Source: Nitrosomonas ureae (lineage in GTDB: Bacteria > Pseudomonadota > Gammaproteobacteria > Burkholderiales > Nitrosomonadaceae). Taken from it: a DNA stretch of 64,000 nucleotides. A model generated the notes under the pieces. The model was given only the letters and a program-made list of their open reading frames with translations, made no database searches and was not told the origin of the DNA. The DNA lies in NCBI RefSeq assembly GCF_001455205.1, contig NZ_CP013341.1, positions 1,984,001 through 2,048,000 of the forward strand, read 5' to 3'. This document shows, in pieces, positions 24,710 through 34,563 of the stretch (position 1 is its first letter; every line of letters begins with the position of its first letter). A program made the translations under genes and the position numbers.

Positions 24710-25288
24710 ATGAGAAAGATCAATCATTATTTAATTGCTATCGCGGTATCCTTTTCCATAAGCGGATGTGCAACTAATACAGGTGGTACTGGTTCGCTGG
24801 GGGCGATCGATCAAGGCCTGTCTTCTGTGGAAAGTGCGGCGCAAAGCAGTCGGCAAATCCTGAATGCCGGAGCGACGGCTGCAAATGATCCCGCTGGAAT
24901 GGCGCAAATTGGCTTGGTTGATATTTTATCTCACCGTTTGGGTGTGTCGTCGCAACAAGCATTAGGGGGAGCTGGAGCCATATTCCAGATGGCTCAAAGT
25001 AATATGGATCCGCAAGCATTTGCAACAATATCCCGATCCATTCCTGGAATGGATAACATGTTGAGCGCTGCACCTGCGATGTCAAATTTATCTGGCAATT
25101 TATCTTCATTGATGGGCGATAAAAATAATTCGCTGGGGAATGCTGCTGCATTGGCGGCATCGTTTCAGCAATTGAATCTTTCTCCGGATATGATCGGTCA
25201 ATTTATTCCTGTTATTACAAGTTATGTAAGTAAGGCAAGTGGACAAGCCAGTGCTAGTCTGTTGCAATCCGCTCTAACCGGACGTTGA
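24710..25288 (+). CDS. DUF2780-like lipoprotein
   Basis: This 192-residue protein follows TAAGGAG. A type II signal peptide ends in a lipobox (SISGC, Cys20). The mature part is Ala/Gly/Ser/Met-rich and helical with LVDILSHRLGVSSQQALGGA and MDPQAFATISRSIPGMD, which fit the DUF2780 (VcgC/VcgE-type) family of unknown function. It should sit in the outer membrane facing the periplasm. The gene is monocistronic, with a strong inverted repeat after it. Confidence 0.82.
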   Translation: MRKINHYLIAIAVSFSISGCATNTGGTGSLGAIDQGLSSVESAAQSSRQILNAGATAANDPAGMAQIGLVDILSHRLGVSSQQALGGAGAIFQMAQSNMDPQAFATISRSIPGMDNMLSAAPAMSNLSGNLSSLMGDKNNSLGNAAALAASFQQLNLSPDMIGQFIPVITSYVSKASGQASASLLQSALTGR

Positions 25289-25346
25289 GGCAGAATTTAC
25301 GAGTAACTGAAACGGAAAAGAGTCGGATCTATCGAAGTAACGCAGG

Positions 25347-25391
25347 CATCTTGTACATCAAGTTTATCGCCATTCATTGATGTACAAGATG
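25347..25391. terminator. Bidirectional terminator-like inverted repeat
   Basis: CATCTTGTACATCAA (25347-25361) and its exact reverse complement (25377-25391) enclose a 15-base loop, between the convergent lipoprotein and pilR genes. There is no T-run on either side. Confidence 0.6.
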
Positions 25392-25414
25392 AATATCGCT
25401 CGATTGGTAATTGG

Positions 25415-26851
25415 TTAGTCGTTTAATCCCAGTCTTTCCATCCGATAACGCAATGAACGAACGGTGATTCCCAATGTTTTAGCTGCCTTAGTACGATTGT
25501 ATCGGCTTTCATTCAACGCTTTGATGATGGAGTCTTTTTCCAGTTTATCGAGATAATCCTGTAGCGGCAGATTATGATCTATCCTCACTTGAATGGCAGT
25601 GGCGGAAACTTGGGTGACTTCTGCCGCATCGTTGTTGGGTGTCGCTTCAAGCTTCTGATTCGGCAATTGTAATTCTTCTATTCCAATGTCCACATCCGAA
25701 CAAAGCGCTAACGTGCGTTCCAGTACATTTTCAAGTTCACGAACATTACCTGGAAAATCATAGTTCTTGAGCATGATCATGGCATCTTTTTTGATGTGAC
25801 AGATAGGCCGATTGGTTTCCTGGCAATGTTTTTCCAGAATGGCTTCTGCAATGAGCGGAATATCTTCGCGCATTTCACGTAATGCAGGCATATTCAATTC
25901 AATGACATTCAAACGGTAGTACAAGTCCTGTCGAAACTGACCCATTGCGACGCAATGATTTAGCTTTTTGTGGGTAGCACTGATAATCCGCACATCAATA
26001 CTTTTTTCTTGTGCATCCCCGATCCTTCTCACTTGTTTTTCCTGAATGACCCGGAGCAGTTTAACTTGCATCGTTAATGGCAAATCGGCGACTTCATCAA
26101 GAAACAAGGTACCACCGTGAGCGGTCAGAAAAAATCCATCATGATCTTTTTCCGCGCCAGTAAAAGCACCTTTCTTATAGCCAAAAAATTCACTTTCCAT
26201 TAAATTTTCTGGAATTGCGCCACAGTTGACTGCAACAAATGGTTGCTTGTGGCGCGCACTTCTTTCATGAATCATTTTTGCGGCTAATTCCTTACCGCTA
26301 CCCGATTCACCACTGATATATACTGCAGCTTGGCTACGCGAGAGTTTGTCGATGGTTACGCGTAACTGGCGCATGGATTCAGACTCGCCAAGTAGCGTAC
26401 GTTGTTGACTTATTTCACCTTGTCCTGCTGATTCGATCTTTACCGGTGGAAGGCTTAAAGCCGATTTAACCAGATCACGTAACTGCTTCAAGGAAACCGG
26501 CTTGGGTAAGTAATCAAAAGCGCCTGCTTTCAGCGCAGCTACTGCATTTTCTGTGGTGCCATACGCAGTAATAACAGCAGTGGGAACATCAGCAAAGTGC
26601 TGTGAAATATATTTAACCAGCTCCAATCCATTACCATCTGGCAACCGCATGTCGGTAAGGCATAATTGAAAGGAGTGTGATTGCAGTAGCGCTTTGGCAT
26701 CATGAATACACGTTGCACTAGAAACTTCCATTCCCATTCGGGCAAGTGTGAGTTCTAACAATTCAATAATATCCGGCTCATCATCCACAACTAGTATTCT
26801 GGGAGATAGAGTCTTCTTTTGCAGATTAATTCGTTCGTTATCTATCGACAT
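25415..26851 (-). CDS. pilR: Sigma-54-dependent response regulator PilR
   Basis: This 478-residue protein has three domains: a receiver (residues about 19-130, phospho-Asp in CLTDMRLPDG), an AAA activator with GESGSGKE (Walker A), KKGAFTGAEKD (sigma-54 contact loop) and GGTLFLDEV (Walker B), and a C-terminal Fis-type HTH (NRTKAAKTLGITVRSLRYRM). It should activate type IV pilin transcription with RNA polymerase sigma-54. Its start overlaps the 3' end of pilS, its partner kinase gene. All catalytic motifs are intact. Confidence 0.9.
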   Translation of the reverse strand: MSIDNERINLQKKTLSPRILVVDDEPDIIELLELTLARMGMEVSSATCIHDAKALLQSHSFQLCLTDMRLPDGNGLELVKYISQHFADVPTAVITAYGTTENAVAALKAGAFDYLPKPVSLKQLRDLVKSALSLPPVKIESAGQGEISQQRTLLGESESMRQLRVTIDKLSRSQAAVYISGESGSGKELAAKMIHERSARHKQPFVAVNCGAIPENLMESEFFGYKKGAFTGAEKDHDGFFLTAHGGTLFLDEVADLPLTMQVKLLRVIQEKQVRRIGDAQEKSIDVRIISATHKKLNHCVAMGQFRQDLYYRLNVIELNMPALREMREDIPLIAEAILEKHCQETNRPICHIKKDAMIMLKNYDFPGNVRELENVLERTLALCSDVDIGIEELQLPNQKLEATPNNDAAEVTQVSATAIQVRIDHNLPLQDYLDKLEKDSIIKALNESRYNRTKAAKTLGITVRSLRYRMERLGLND

Positions 26852-28495
26852 GGTTCACTGCAATTAAATATTATTCTAAAATGCCCACTTGAAGAATCTT
26901 CAATGTAATCAAGCGATGACTGATTAGTTTCACACAGTTCACGTGCCACATATAAGCCCAATCCTGTGCCACCATCGGCAGTTGTAAAAAAAGGCTCAAA
27001 AATTTCCTTAACTTGCTGCGGATTCACACCCGGACCATCGTCAATAATATTCAGACAAACATTATGCCCGTTGGTTGTCGTAGATAATTCAATAAGAACA
27101 CTACCAGCTTGCTTACGACAATGTCGCCATGCATTCCGGCACAAATTCCAGAGTATTTGGGTCAACTGATCACGATCAAAACTAACTAAATATTTATTGG
27201 TGTTTTGAAGTATGAATACATCGCCATCGATTTTTTCCACATCACAAAATTCTTCAAGAAATTTCTTGATAAAATCCTGAGGTTCCAAAATATCCGGTTT
27301 TGAAATGTTACGTCGGTTTAGTTGCAATACATCCTGTACGATCTTGTTTAATCGTCGGGTATTATCACAAATGATACGCACCAGGCGGGGATCGGTATGA
27401 TTTTCTTGTTGTTCTTCCTCCAGAAGTTCAGCTGCGTGATTGATAGCGGACAGCGGGTTACGAATTTCATGTGCAATATTGGCTGTCAAGCGTCCCACTG
27501 CTGCCAGTTTGAGTTGCTGCAACTGCGCTTGTATACGACCCATATCCTCAAGAAAAACTACGACTCCGTTGCTGAAGTCGGCTTGTATAGGTAGAAAGCG
27601 GGTGCGCACTAATGCATGACTATGCGTTAATCGCAATAGATCGAAACTCATTTTGCTATCCCCTTGCCAACTTTTAAGCCGGTCAGCAATATCAGGTGCA
27701 TAATCGGATAGCTTAAGGGATTTTGGGTTATTTGCAGATGATCTTAAATCGAGAAGCTTATCAGCGTAGCTATTATGCTGTCGGATAACGCCATGTTTAT
27801 CGACTACCAGTACGCCTTCCTGCAGATCCTGAATGACCAATTGATTGACTTGCGACATATTTGCCAGATCAATACCCCGTTCTTTTGCTAGCTGCTCACT
27901 GGCTAAAGTATGTTTGGCTAATTGATGTGCCAACCAGGCTACAGCAAAATACGCCATGCTCAATAAACCCGCTTGTGAGTACTGAGCCGAATAATAGCTA
28001 ACTGTAAGCAAGGAATATGTTTCTTGCAGCAATAAGCTGATCGTCGCAATAGATGCAAGAAATAATGCTAAACGGCCGCGGCTGATTAATCCCGCTGCTG
28101 CGAGGGATATCAGCAGTATGGCACCCAAACCGCTCTGCAACCCCCCGCTGGCATATAGCATGATAGTAAAAAAAAACAATATCACAAATTACTTGTATGG
28201 TTAATTGCCAATTAAACTCAAGGGTTCTTAAATTAACCAGCAACAGGGATATACAGCTGCAAACTACATGTGACAGTCCTGCGTACAGAAATAGGGTGTA
28301 ATGATGCGAGCCGAAATTCGTGAGTTCAAATTTCCAAACACTAATGAGCAGACTGCTGCCCAGCAATATGCGGTAAATATTGAAATAATAAAGTGAACAC
28401 CAATACTGGCCGGTGTAATCAACACTCGCTAGTTTGGAATGGAAGGGCCAGAATATTGAGTGTTTTGTTTGTGATGAATAAGTAGGTGTCGACAC
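26842..28495 (-). pseudogene. pilS: Sensor histidine kinase PilS, frameshifted at a T9 run
   Basis: Two frames together make one PilS. Frame 1 (from 28495) gives the N-terminal membrane helices (LYYFNIYRILLGSSLLISV) up to CDIVFF. Frame 2 continues with FTIMLYASGGLQSGLGAILL, a PAS domain, the H-box NIAHEIRNPLSAINHAAE and the ATPase with GTGLGLYVARELC, ending at 26842. The switch is at a run of nine A on the plus strand (28168-28176). Eight would restore one frame of about 550 residues. This could be a sequencing error, a true mutation or a slippage switch. The part from 28185 alone would lack most of the membrane domain. Confidence 0.8.
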
Positions 28496-28505
28496 AAAAA
28501 TTAAT

Positions 28506-28733
28506 TTAAGACGAGGAGCTTAAAAATTGGTCACAATGCTCCTGACAACAAAAATATTTATCTTGCTGCCTGATCGCTTCACTTTTAGGCAAATAAACAC
28601 CGCACTGCACACAATTGACCGTATCTTCAACCGAATCCTGATTCGATATATCTGCGTCTTTCTTAGAATGGCGGCTCTTAATTATCCAATAGATCAATAG
28701 TGCGATTAGGATATAAAAAAATAATTTTCCCAT
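28506..28733 (-). CDS. PP0621-like small membrane protein
   Basis: This 75-residue protein has an N-terminal membrane helix (FFYILIALLIYWIIK) and a C-terminal zinc-binding part (CVQCGVYLPKSEA and FCCQEHCDQF). Small proteins of this type often sit just before pilS in betaproteobacteria. The gap to pilS is 10 bases, so they are probably one operon. Its role is unknown. Confidence 0.75.
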   Translation of the reverse strand: MGKLFFYILIALLIYWIIKSRHSKKDADISNQDSVEDTVNCVQCGVYLPKSEAIRQQDKYFCCQEHCDQFLSSSS

Positions 28734-28951
28734 TTTTCTTCAGTTTTTTATGGAATGACATCAATCCAATTATTAGCATATTTTTTTGAATTGCCAAAGA
28801 ATGAATTAATTTCTTCCCAATTAAATTGGCTCTGCCAGCACGGCACGAGTTAATCATAGCAATTTTGGGTTCAGGCAAATGATGAAACAATGGTGGTTTT
28901 ACTGCCTATCAATAAAATATATAGAGATGATGAGGTCTCAGGGCAATTTCA

Positions 28952-29818
28952 TTATTCAATATTCTGAACTTGCTCTCGCATCTGCTCGATGATGACCTTC
29001 AATTCCATAGAGATTCGCGTGATTTCCAGATCAACTGACTTTGATCCGATGGTATTGGCTTCGCGATGTAATTCCTGCATCATGAAATCGAGCCGTTTCC
29101 CGACGTAGCCGCCCTTATTTAGAATGTGCTCCACCTCGTTTAGATGTGCCTGCAGACGTGAAAGCTCTTCGTCAACATCGATTTTTCCGGCAAATAATGT
29201 AATTTCCTGGTGAATCCGTTCATTTTCATAGTTACCTAAAATTTCTTCCAGGCGGGTACGCAGCTTTTCTTCAAAGGCCGCGATGAGTGCGGGAATTCGC
29301 GGTGATGCTATCTGTAAGAGTTGACGCATTTGCTCGATGCGATTCAGTAGAATTAATTTGAGTTTATCACCCTCACGTATCCGTGCAGCTTTTAAATCGT
29401 TCAGTGCAGTTTGCAGTAGCATTACCGTAATTTCATCGAATTCTTCGATGTTTGCATGATTACTTCCCAATATGCCAGGCCATTTAAGAATTTCTGCGAC
29501 GGTTAGCGATGCCGCTACGGCATGCCGTGTTTTAATCATTTGTTCCAGTTGCAGTAATTGCTCTAATAACGTGTGATCCAGTTGTAGCAAATTTACCGTG
29601 CTGGTTGATGGAGAAAAATTCAGGCGGCATTCGACTTTGCCGCGACTGAGTTGCGCAGTGAGCAGTTCTCGCATAACTGCTTCTTGCTTGCGGAACTCAT
29701 CCGGCAGACGAAATAGAATATCCAAATAGCGGTTATTGACTGAGCGTATTTCGATGCTGAAAGATCCGTGAGGTGTTTCCTGGCTAACGGCGGCGTAACC
29801 GGTCATGCTGAATATCAT
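28952..29818 (-). CDS. yicC: YicC family protein (endoribonuclease family)
   Basis: This 288-residue protein is full length. It starts with the family's MIFSMTGYAAVSQETPHG and EIRSVNNRYLDILFRLPDE, and ends with the DUF1732 region (EVEHILNKGGYVGKRLDF, MQELHREANTIGSKS). E. coli YicC is an RNA-cleaving or RNA-decay-related protein. Its ATG overlaps the stop of the phosphoesterase gene (29815-29818). Confidence 0.9.
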   Translation of the reverse strand: MIFSMTGYAAVSQETPHGSFSIEIRSVNNRYLDILFRLPDEFRKQEAVMRELLTAQLSRGKVECRLNFSPSTSTVNLLQLDHTLLEQLLQLEQMIKTRHAVAASLTVAEILKWPGILGSNHANIEEFDEITVMLLQTALNDLKAARIREGDKLKLILLNRIEQMRQLLQIASPRIPALIAAFEEKLRTRLEEILGNYENERIHQEITLFAGKIDVDEELSRLQAHLNEVEHILNKGGYVGKRLDFMMQELHREANTIGSKSVDLEITRISMELKVIIEQMREQVQNIE

Positions 29819-30888
29819 GATAGCTGTGTTCTTGGAAATAAAGATGGAGAATGTCGGGATGAACCGAAAATACTATAGCTGCAGATTGCCGGAGCAGGTT
29901 TGCGGTCAAGCACGCCGCTAGCGGTAAAGGGCGTGTTTTTGTTTTTCGGGTCAAACACAACCTGACTGGCATCGATGTGCTTATAGTCTCCGGGGGCATT
30001 GAGCCGCCAAAGATTAGGAATCGACGTATACGGTTGGTGCAGGCAATATGCCTGAGAGTCGCCATGAATTACCAAAACCGGTTTGCCGAATTGCGCAACT
30101 TGGTTCTTAATCAAATCGCGTAGCTTTCGATAGCCATCGCAATTCGTGCGATTCTCGATCGTACAAGCAGGTTTCTTATGATTAAAATTAAAAATATCGG
30201 CATGAAATGCAATGACGAGCGCTGACGCGGATTCCGCAGCGATGAATAATTGCCGTAGCCATTGCTCGTTGGATTGATCGCGATAATCGGCTTCGTCCAA
30301 GGCGTCCTGCAGGTTGCTGCGTAAAATTTCCATGCGACCATTATTTGTCCCGGGAACATGCAGTGTGGCAAAAACAACTTGATTGGATTCCCATCGTGCA
30401 TTTTCGATAAACCCTTCTTGCCGCTTAAGGCCGGGAATGTCTTTAGTCAATTGATGGTGATCCCGGTGGAAAAAGAGCTGACGCAAAAAGTTGAGCCGTT
30501 CCAGTTCGTCATAGCGTGCGGAAAAGGTAAATCGATCACAATCCACCCATTCATTGTCGCCGGGGGTATAGACAACCCTATGGGGATTGAGCTGTGCTAT
30601 TTGACGATAATGATCCAGGAACAATTCGTCGCTGCAGCTTAACCGGCCCTGCTTGAAGTCTCCCAGGTGAATGAGTACAGGGGGATTGAGTGTGCGAATG
30701 GCTTTGGCGATGGCGCCATCAGGTTGCTCCAGCAATGCATATTCGGTATCGGTGTAAGGCATGTCCCCAATAACAACAAACCTGGTGAGAGGGTCAGCAG
30801 ATGCGGAGATTAAATCACTAGCCGACGTGGATACTGTAAAAAAGATGAATAATAAAATAATCGATATCCATATCATCTTATGTGCCAC
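29815..30888 (-). CDS. Secreted calcineurin-like metallophosphoesterase
   Basis: The protein has 357 residues with a signal peptide (residues about 1-23, ending STSAS). Metal-binding motifs in order are VVIGDMPY, IHLGDFKQG, YTPGDNEW, IAFHADIFNF and VLVIHGDSQAY, the usual pattern of two-metal phosphoesterases. It would act in the periplasm or outside. The substrate is unknown. It overlaps prfC by one base upstream and yicC by four downstream, so the three genes are probably one transcript. Confidence 0.82.
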   Translation of the reverse strand: MAHKMIWISIILLFIFFTVSTSASDLISASADPLTRFVVIGDMPYTDTEYALLEQPDGAIAKAIRTLNPPVLIHLGDFKQGRLSCSDELFLDHYRQIAQLNPHRVVYTPGDNEWVDCDRFTFSARYDELERLNFLRQLFFHRDHHQLTKDIPGLKRQEGFIENARWESNQVVFATLHVPGTNNGRMEILRSNLQDALDEADYRDQSNEQWLRQLFIAAESASALVIAFHADIFNFNHKKPACTIENRTNCDGYRKLRDLIKNQVAQFGKPVLVIHGDSQAYCLHQPYTSIPNLWRLNAPGDYKHIDASQVVFDPKNKNTPFTASGVLDRKPAPAICSYSIFGSSRHSPSLFPRTQLS

Positions 30889-32498
30889 TATGCGTTGATA
30901 TGATCCTGAAACACCAAACCGGCGTGTTCGCGTAGTTTATGAAAGCGAATCGCCGGCCAGTTCTCTTCCGCGACACTTAATTCCGCGCCAAAAGCGGCCA
31001 GAAAGGTGGGAGCATCTACGGCATCGTAGGCGATCCGATGTGCGTTGGCTTCAACAAATCGTTGTAATTCGCGTGCATCGTCACAAGTAATCCAACGTGC
31101 CAGTTGATATTTAGCTGGCGCTATCCGGGCAGCCACCGCATATTCATATTGCAGTCGATGAGTAACCACTTCAAACTGTAACGTACCAACGGCACCGAGT
31201 AACAGCATGTTACCCAAATGCGGACGGAATACCTGGATCGCACCTTCTTCACCGAGCTGCGTCAATCCCAGCTTCAATTGTTTGCTGCGTAGCGGATCTG
31301 AAATTTCCACGGTACGAAAAATTTCCGGAGCAAAAAAAGGCAGTCCGGTGAATTGCAATACTTCACCTTCGGTTAGGGTGTCGCCAAGTTGCAACGTGCC
31401 GTGATTCGGTATGCCAATGATATCTCCGGGGTAAGCTTCTTCAAGAATGTCACGACGTTGCGACAAAAAAGATACTACCGTGCTGGTGCGGATATCCTTG
31501 CCGTTGCGTGAGACTTTCAAATTCATGCCACGCCTGAAATGACCGGAGCATACACGCACAAAGGCAATGCGATCGCGGTGTGCCAGATTCATATTGGCCT
31601 GAATTTTAAATACCATGCCGGAAAATTTTTTTTCATCCGGCAATACTTCACGTTGAATAGCGTTACGTGACTCGGGAGGAGGGGCCAAATCGACCAATGC
31701 ATCGAGAATTTCCCGCACACCAAAATTGTTGATCGCGGAACCAAAGAAAACAGGGGTTTGTTTGCCCGCAAGAAACACTTTATGATCAAAAGCCGGTGAA
31801 GCCCCTTTAATCAACTCGATCGCCTGTAAAGCGCTGGACAAATCCGTGCCGAAACGCTGTTGGATCTGTGGATCATCAAGCTGCGCGATCGTTTCATTTT
31901 TATTGTCGATCCGGTCAGATCCAGCTTGAAATATGCGCATACAATCATTTTGCAGATCGCAGACACCTTGAAAGTTTTTTCCCATGCCGACCGGCCAGGT
32001 GAAAGGAATGGTGGTCATACCGAGGGTGCGTTCGATTTCATCGATCAAATCCAACGGCTCACGTACTTCACGGTCCATTTTATTGACAAAAGTGACGATC
32101 GGGGTGTTACGTGCGCGACAGACTTCCAGCAGACGCAATGTCTGTGCTTCGACGCCATTGGCGGCGTCAATTACCATTAATGCGGCATCGACTGCAGTGA
32201 GCACACGATAAGTATCTTCCGAGAAATCCTGGTGACCGGGAGTATCGAGTAAGTTAATTACGCAATCACGGTATTCCATTTGCATGACTGAACTGGCGAC
32301 CGAGATACCGCGTTGTTTTTCGATTTCCATCCAATCCGAAGTAGCATGACGGCTGGCTTTGCGTGCTTTTACGCTGCCGGCGATATGAATCGCACCGGCA
32401 TACATCAACAATTTTTCGGTCAGCGTTGTTTTGCCTGCATCAGGATGGGAAATGATAGCGAAAGTGCGGCGACGCGCCACTTCGTTATGAATACTCAT
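30888..32498 (-). CDS. prfC: Peptide chain release factor 3
   Basis: This 536-residue protein has normal length for RF3. GTPase motifs are HPDAGKTTLTEKLL (G1), DTPGHQDFSEDTYR (G3) and NKMDRE (G4), followed by the EF-Tu domain 2-like part and the RF3 C-terminal domain. It is a cytosolic GTPase that recycles RF1 and RF2 from the ribosome after termination. The frame is intact. Its start lies four bases from the end of the upstream ABC ATPase gene. Confidence 0.95.
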   Translation of the reverse strand: MSIHNEVARRRTFAIISHPDAGKTTLTEKLLMYAGAIHIAGSVKARKASRHATSDWMEIEKQRGISVASSVMQMEYRDCVINLLDTPGHQDFSEDTYRVLTAVDAALMVIDAANGVEAQTLRLLEVCRARNTPIVTFVNKMDREVREPLDLIDEIERTLGMTTIPFTWPVGMGKNFQGVCDLQNDCMRIFQAGSDRIDNKNETIAQLDDPQIQQRFGTDLSSALQAIELIKGASPAFDHKVFLAGKQTPVFFGSAINNFGVREILDALVDLAPPPESRNAIQREVLPDEKKFSGMVFKIQANMNLAHRDRIAFVRVCSGHFRRGMNLKVSRNGKDIRTSTVVSFLSQRRDILEEAYPGDIIGIPNHGTLQLGDTLTEGEVLQFTGLPFFAPEIFRTVEISDPLRSKQLKLGLTQLGEEGAIQVFRPHLGNMLLLGAVGTLQFEVVTHRLQYEYAVAARIAPAKYQLARWITCDDARELQRFVEANAHRIAYDAVDAPTFLAAFGAELSVAEENWPAIRFHKLREHAGLVFQDHINA

Positions 32499-32502
32499 AA
32501 TT

Positions 32503-34563
32503 TCAAGAAACTTGTTGGTGTGGATAAAGAAAACAATGGGTTGTATGCGTTGCGCTGAATATGCTGACCGGAGGATAGGTTACGCGGCAAATTGGCATAG
32601 CGCTGGCGCAGCGTGGATGGAAGTGACAGCCGGTAGGCGGTGTGACTGGGGATGGCAGGTCACCTTTCAGCGCAATGACTTGGCGGTCGGGATTGAATTC
32701 AATTTGCGGAACTGAGGATAGTAACGCCTGGGTGTAGGGATGCCTGGGGTGATTCATCACCTCATTAATACGTCCATATTCAACAATTCGTCCCAAATAC
32801 ATGACAGCAACCTCATCAGCCAAATATTCCACAACAGCGATATTGTGGGTAATAAATAAAAATGCAAGTCCTAAATTATTTTGCAGCGATTTGAGCAGAT
32901 TCAGGATTTGCGCCTGAACCGATACATCCAATGCGCTAGTCGGCTCATCGCAGATTAATAGTTCCGGATTAACCGCCAAAGCACGTGCAATGGCGATACG
33001 CTGTCGCTGACCACCGGAGAACTCATGCGGATACCGCCATTTTACCTCAACAGGCAAACCCACTTGACGTAATAATGCATCAATTTCTTTCTCTCTTGAA
33101 TCAATTGATGATGCAGCGTGAGTTTTGGAGCCATTTTTTTTCCTGATGATCAGCGCATCCATGCCTTCCCGCAGAATCTCAATAATCCGCATGCGCGGAT
33201 TCAGTGAAGAGTAAGGGTCCTGGAATATAATTTGAAATTGGGAACGTATTTGCCGTAGCTGATCGCGTTTCAGAGAAACCAGCTCCTGGTTTCTGAAGCG
33301 CACGCTTCCGGCGGTTGGTTCAATCAATTGCAGAATGCTTTTACCGATCGTTGTTTTGCCGCATCCCGATTCACCGACTAATGCCAAAGTTTGTCCAGCA
33401 ACAATTTTTAATGATACGCCATCGACTGCTTTAACGTGACCGACTACACGCTTGAATAATCCTTTGCGAATTGGGAAGTGTACTTTGAGTTCGGTAACTT
33501 GTAATAATATTTCTTCTGTCGTATTAGTTTTTGCATCAAAAGCGATTATTCGCTGCTTGGCGTTATTTGCTGGTGGTTTCTTTGTGACATTCTGCTGATC
33601 CAAATACAAATGACAGCGCACCTGATGGCTTCCCGATGTTGCCGGATACCATTTGGGAACGGTATGGTGACAGATAGCCAGTGCTTGATTACAGCGATCA
33701 ACAAAACGGCAGCCATTAAATTGTTGTGCGAGGGAGGGTACGCTGCCCTGAATAACGGTTAATGCCTGATCACGTTTTTGTTTCCCGGGTAAAGATGCAA
33801 ATAACTGCTGTGAGTAGGGATGAGCCGGGCGGTGAAAGAAATCATCCCGGGAAGCCAGCTCGACGATTTCTCCTGCGTACATTACTGCGATGCGTTCAGC
33901 CATTTCGGCAACCACGCCCAGATCATGCGTGATCAGTAAAATTGCCATGTGCGTGCGTCGCTGGATTTGTCGCATCAAATCCAGGACTTGTGCCTGTATC
34001 GTCACATCCAGAGCTGTCGTGGGTTCATCGGCAATAAGTAACTCAGGTTCGCCCGCAAGCGCCATAGCGATCATGGCGCGCTGTTTCATGCCACCGGAAA
34101 ACTGGAACGGATATTCATGCATGCGCTGCGTTGCATCGGGAATGCCGACCTGCTCCAGCAATTCCTGAATGCGTTGCCGGGTTGCGTCTTTGGATAATTG
34201 CAAATGCTGGTTCAATACTTCTTCAATTTGCTCAGCGATGGTTAGGACTGGATTCAGGCTCAACATCGGTTCCTGAAAAATCATACTGATGCGTTTACCA
34301 CGGATTGTGCGCATATCCATTTCAGAGAGTTGCAGAATATCTGTGTCGTTGAGTTTGATTTGCCCGGCAACAATTTCACCTACTGCGGGTAGCAAGCGCA
34401 TAATGGAAAGTGCTGTCATTGACTTGCCGCATCCGGATTCTCCGAGTAACGCAAATGTTTCACCCGGTAAAATGGCCAGAGACAATCCATCGACTGCACG
34501 CACGGGCGCATTGCCGGTATGCAGCAAGGTTTCAAGATGTTCTATTTCCAGCAGATTTTTCAT
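32503..34563 (-). CDS. Double ATP-binding protein of a peptide-type ABC transporter
   Basis: The protein has 686 residues with two complete ATPase units of the DppD/DppF type in one chain, as in YejF. Unit 1 has GESGCGKSMTALS, SGGMKQR and LLIADEPTTALD, then an oligopeptide-transporter C-terminal motif (CRFVDRCNQALAICH). Unit 2 has GESGCGKTTIGKS, SGGQRQR and LLICDEPTSALD. It should drive import of peptides or similar solutes. Its start overlaps the stop of the permease by four bases (34560-34563). Confidence 0.92.
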   Translation of the reverse strand: MKNLLEIEHLETLLHTGNAPVRAVDGLSLAILPGETFALLGESGCGKSMTALSIMRLLPAVGEIVAGQIKLNDTDILQLSEMDMRTIRGKRISMIFQEPMLSLNPVLTIAEQIEEVLNQHLQLSKDATRQRIQELLEQVGIPDATQRMHEYPFQFSGGMKQRAMIAMALAGEPELLIADEPTTALDVTIQAQVLDLMRQIQRRTHMAILLITHDLGVVAEMAERIAVMYAGEIVELASRDDFFHRPAHPYSQQLFASLPGKQKRDQALTVIQGSVPSLAQQFNGCRFVDRCNQALAICHHTVPKWYPATSGSHQVRCHLYLDQQNVTKKPPANNAKQRIIAFDAKTNTTEEILLQVTELKVHFPIRKGLFKRVVGHVKAVDGVSLKIVAGQTLALVGESGCGKTTIGKSILQLIEPTAGSVRFRNQELVSLKRDQLRQIRSQFQIIFQDPYSSLNPRMRIIEILREGMDALIIRKKNGSKTHAASSIDSREKEIDALLRQVGLPVEVKWRYPHEFSGGQRQRIAIARALAVNPELLICDEPTSALDVSVQAQILNLLKSLQNNLGLAFLFITHNIAVVEYLADEVAVMYLGRIVEYGRINEVMNHPRHPYTQALLSSVPQIEFNPDRQVIALKGDLPSPVTPPTGCHFHPRCASAMPICRVTYPPVSIFSATHTTHCFLYPHQQVS

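Noticed and set aside
28678..28890. Small frame upstream of the PP0621-like gene
   Set aside because: It overlaps that gene out of frame, has no ribosome site and no recognisable features.
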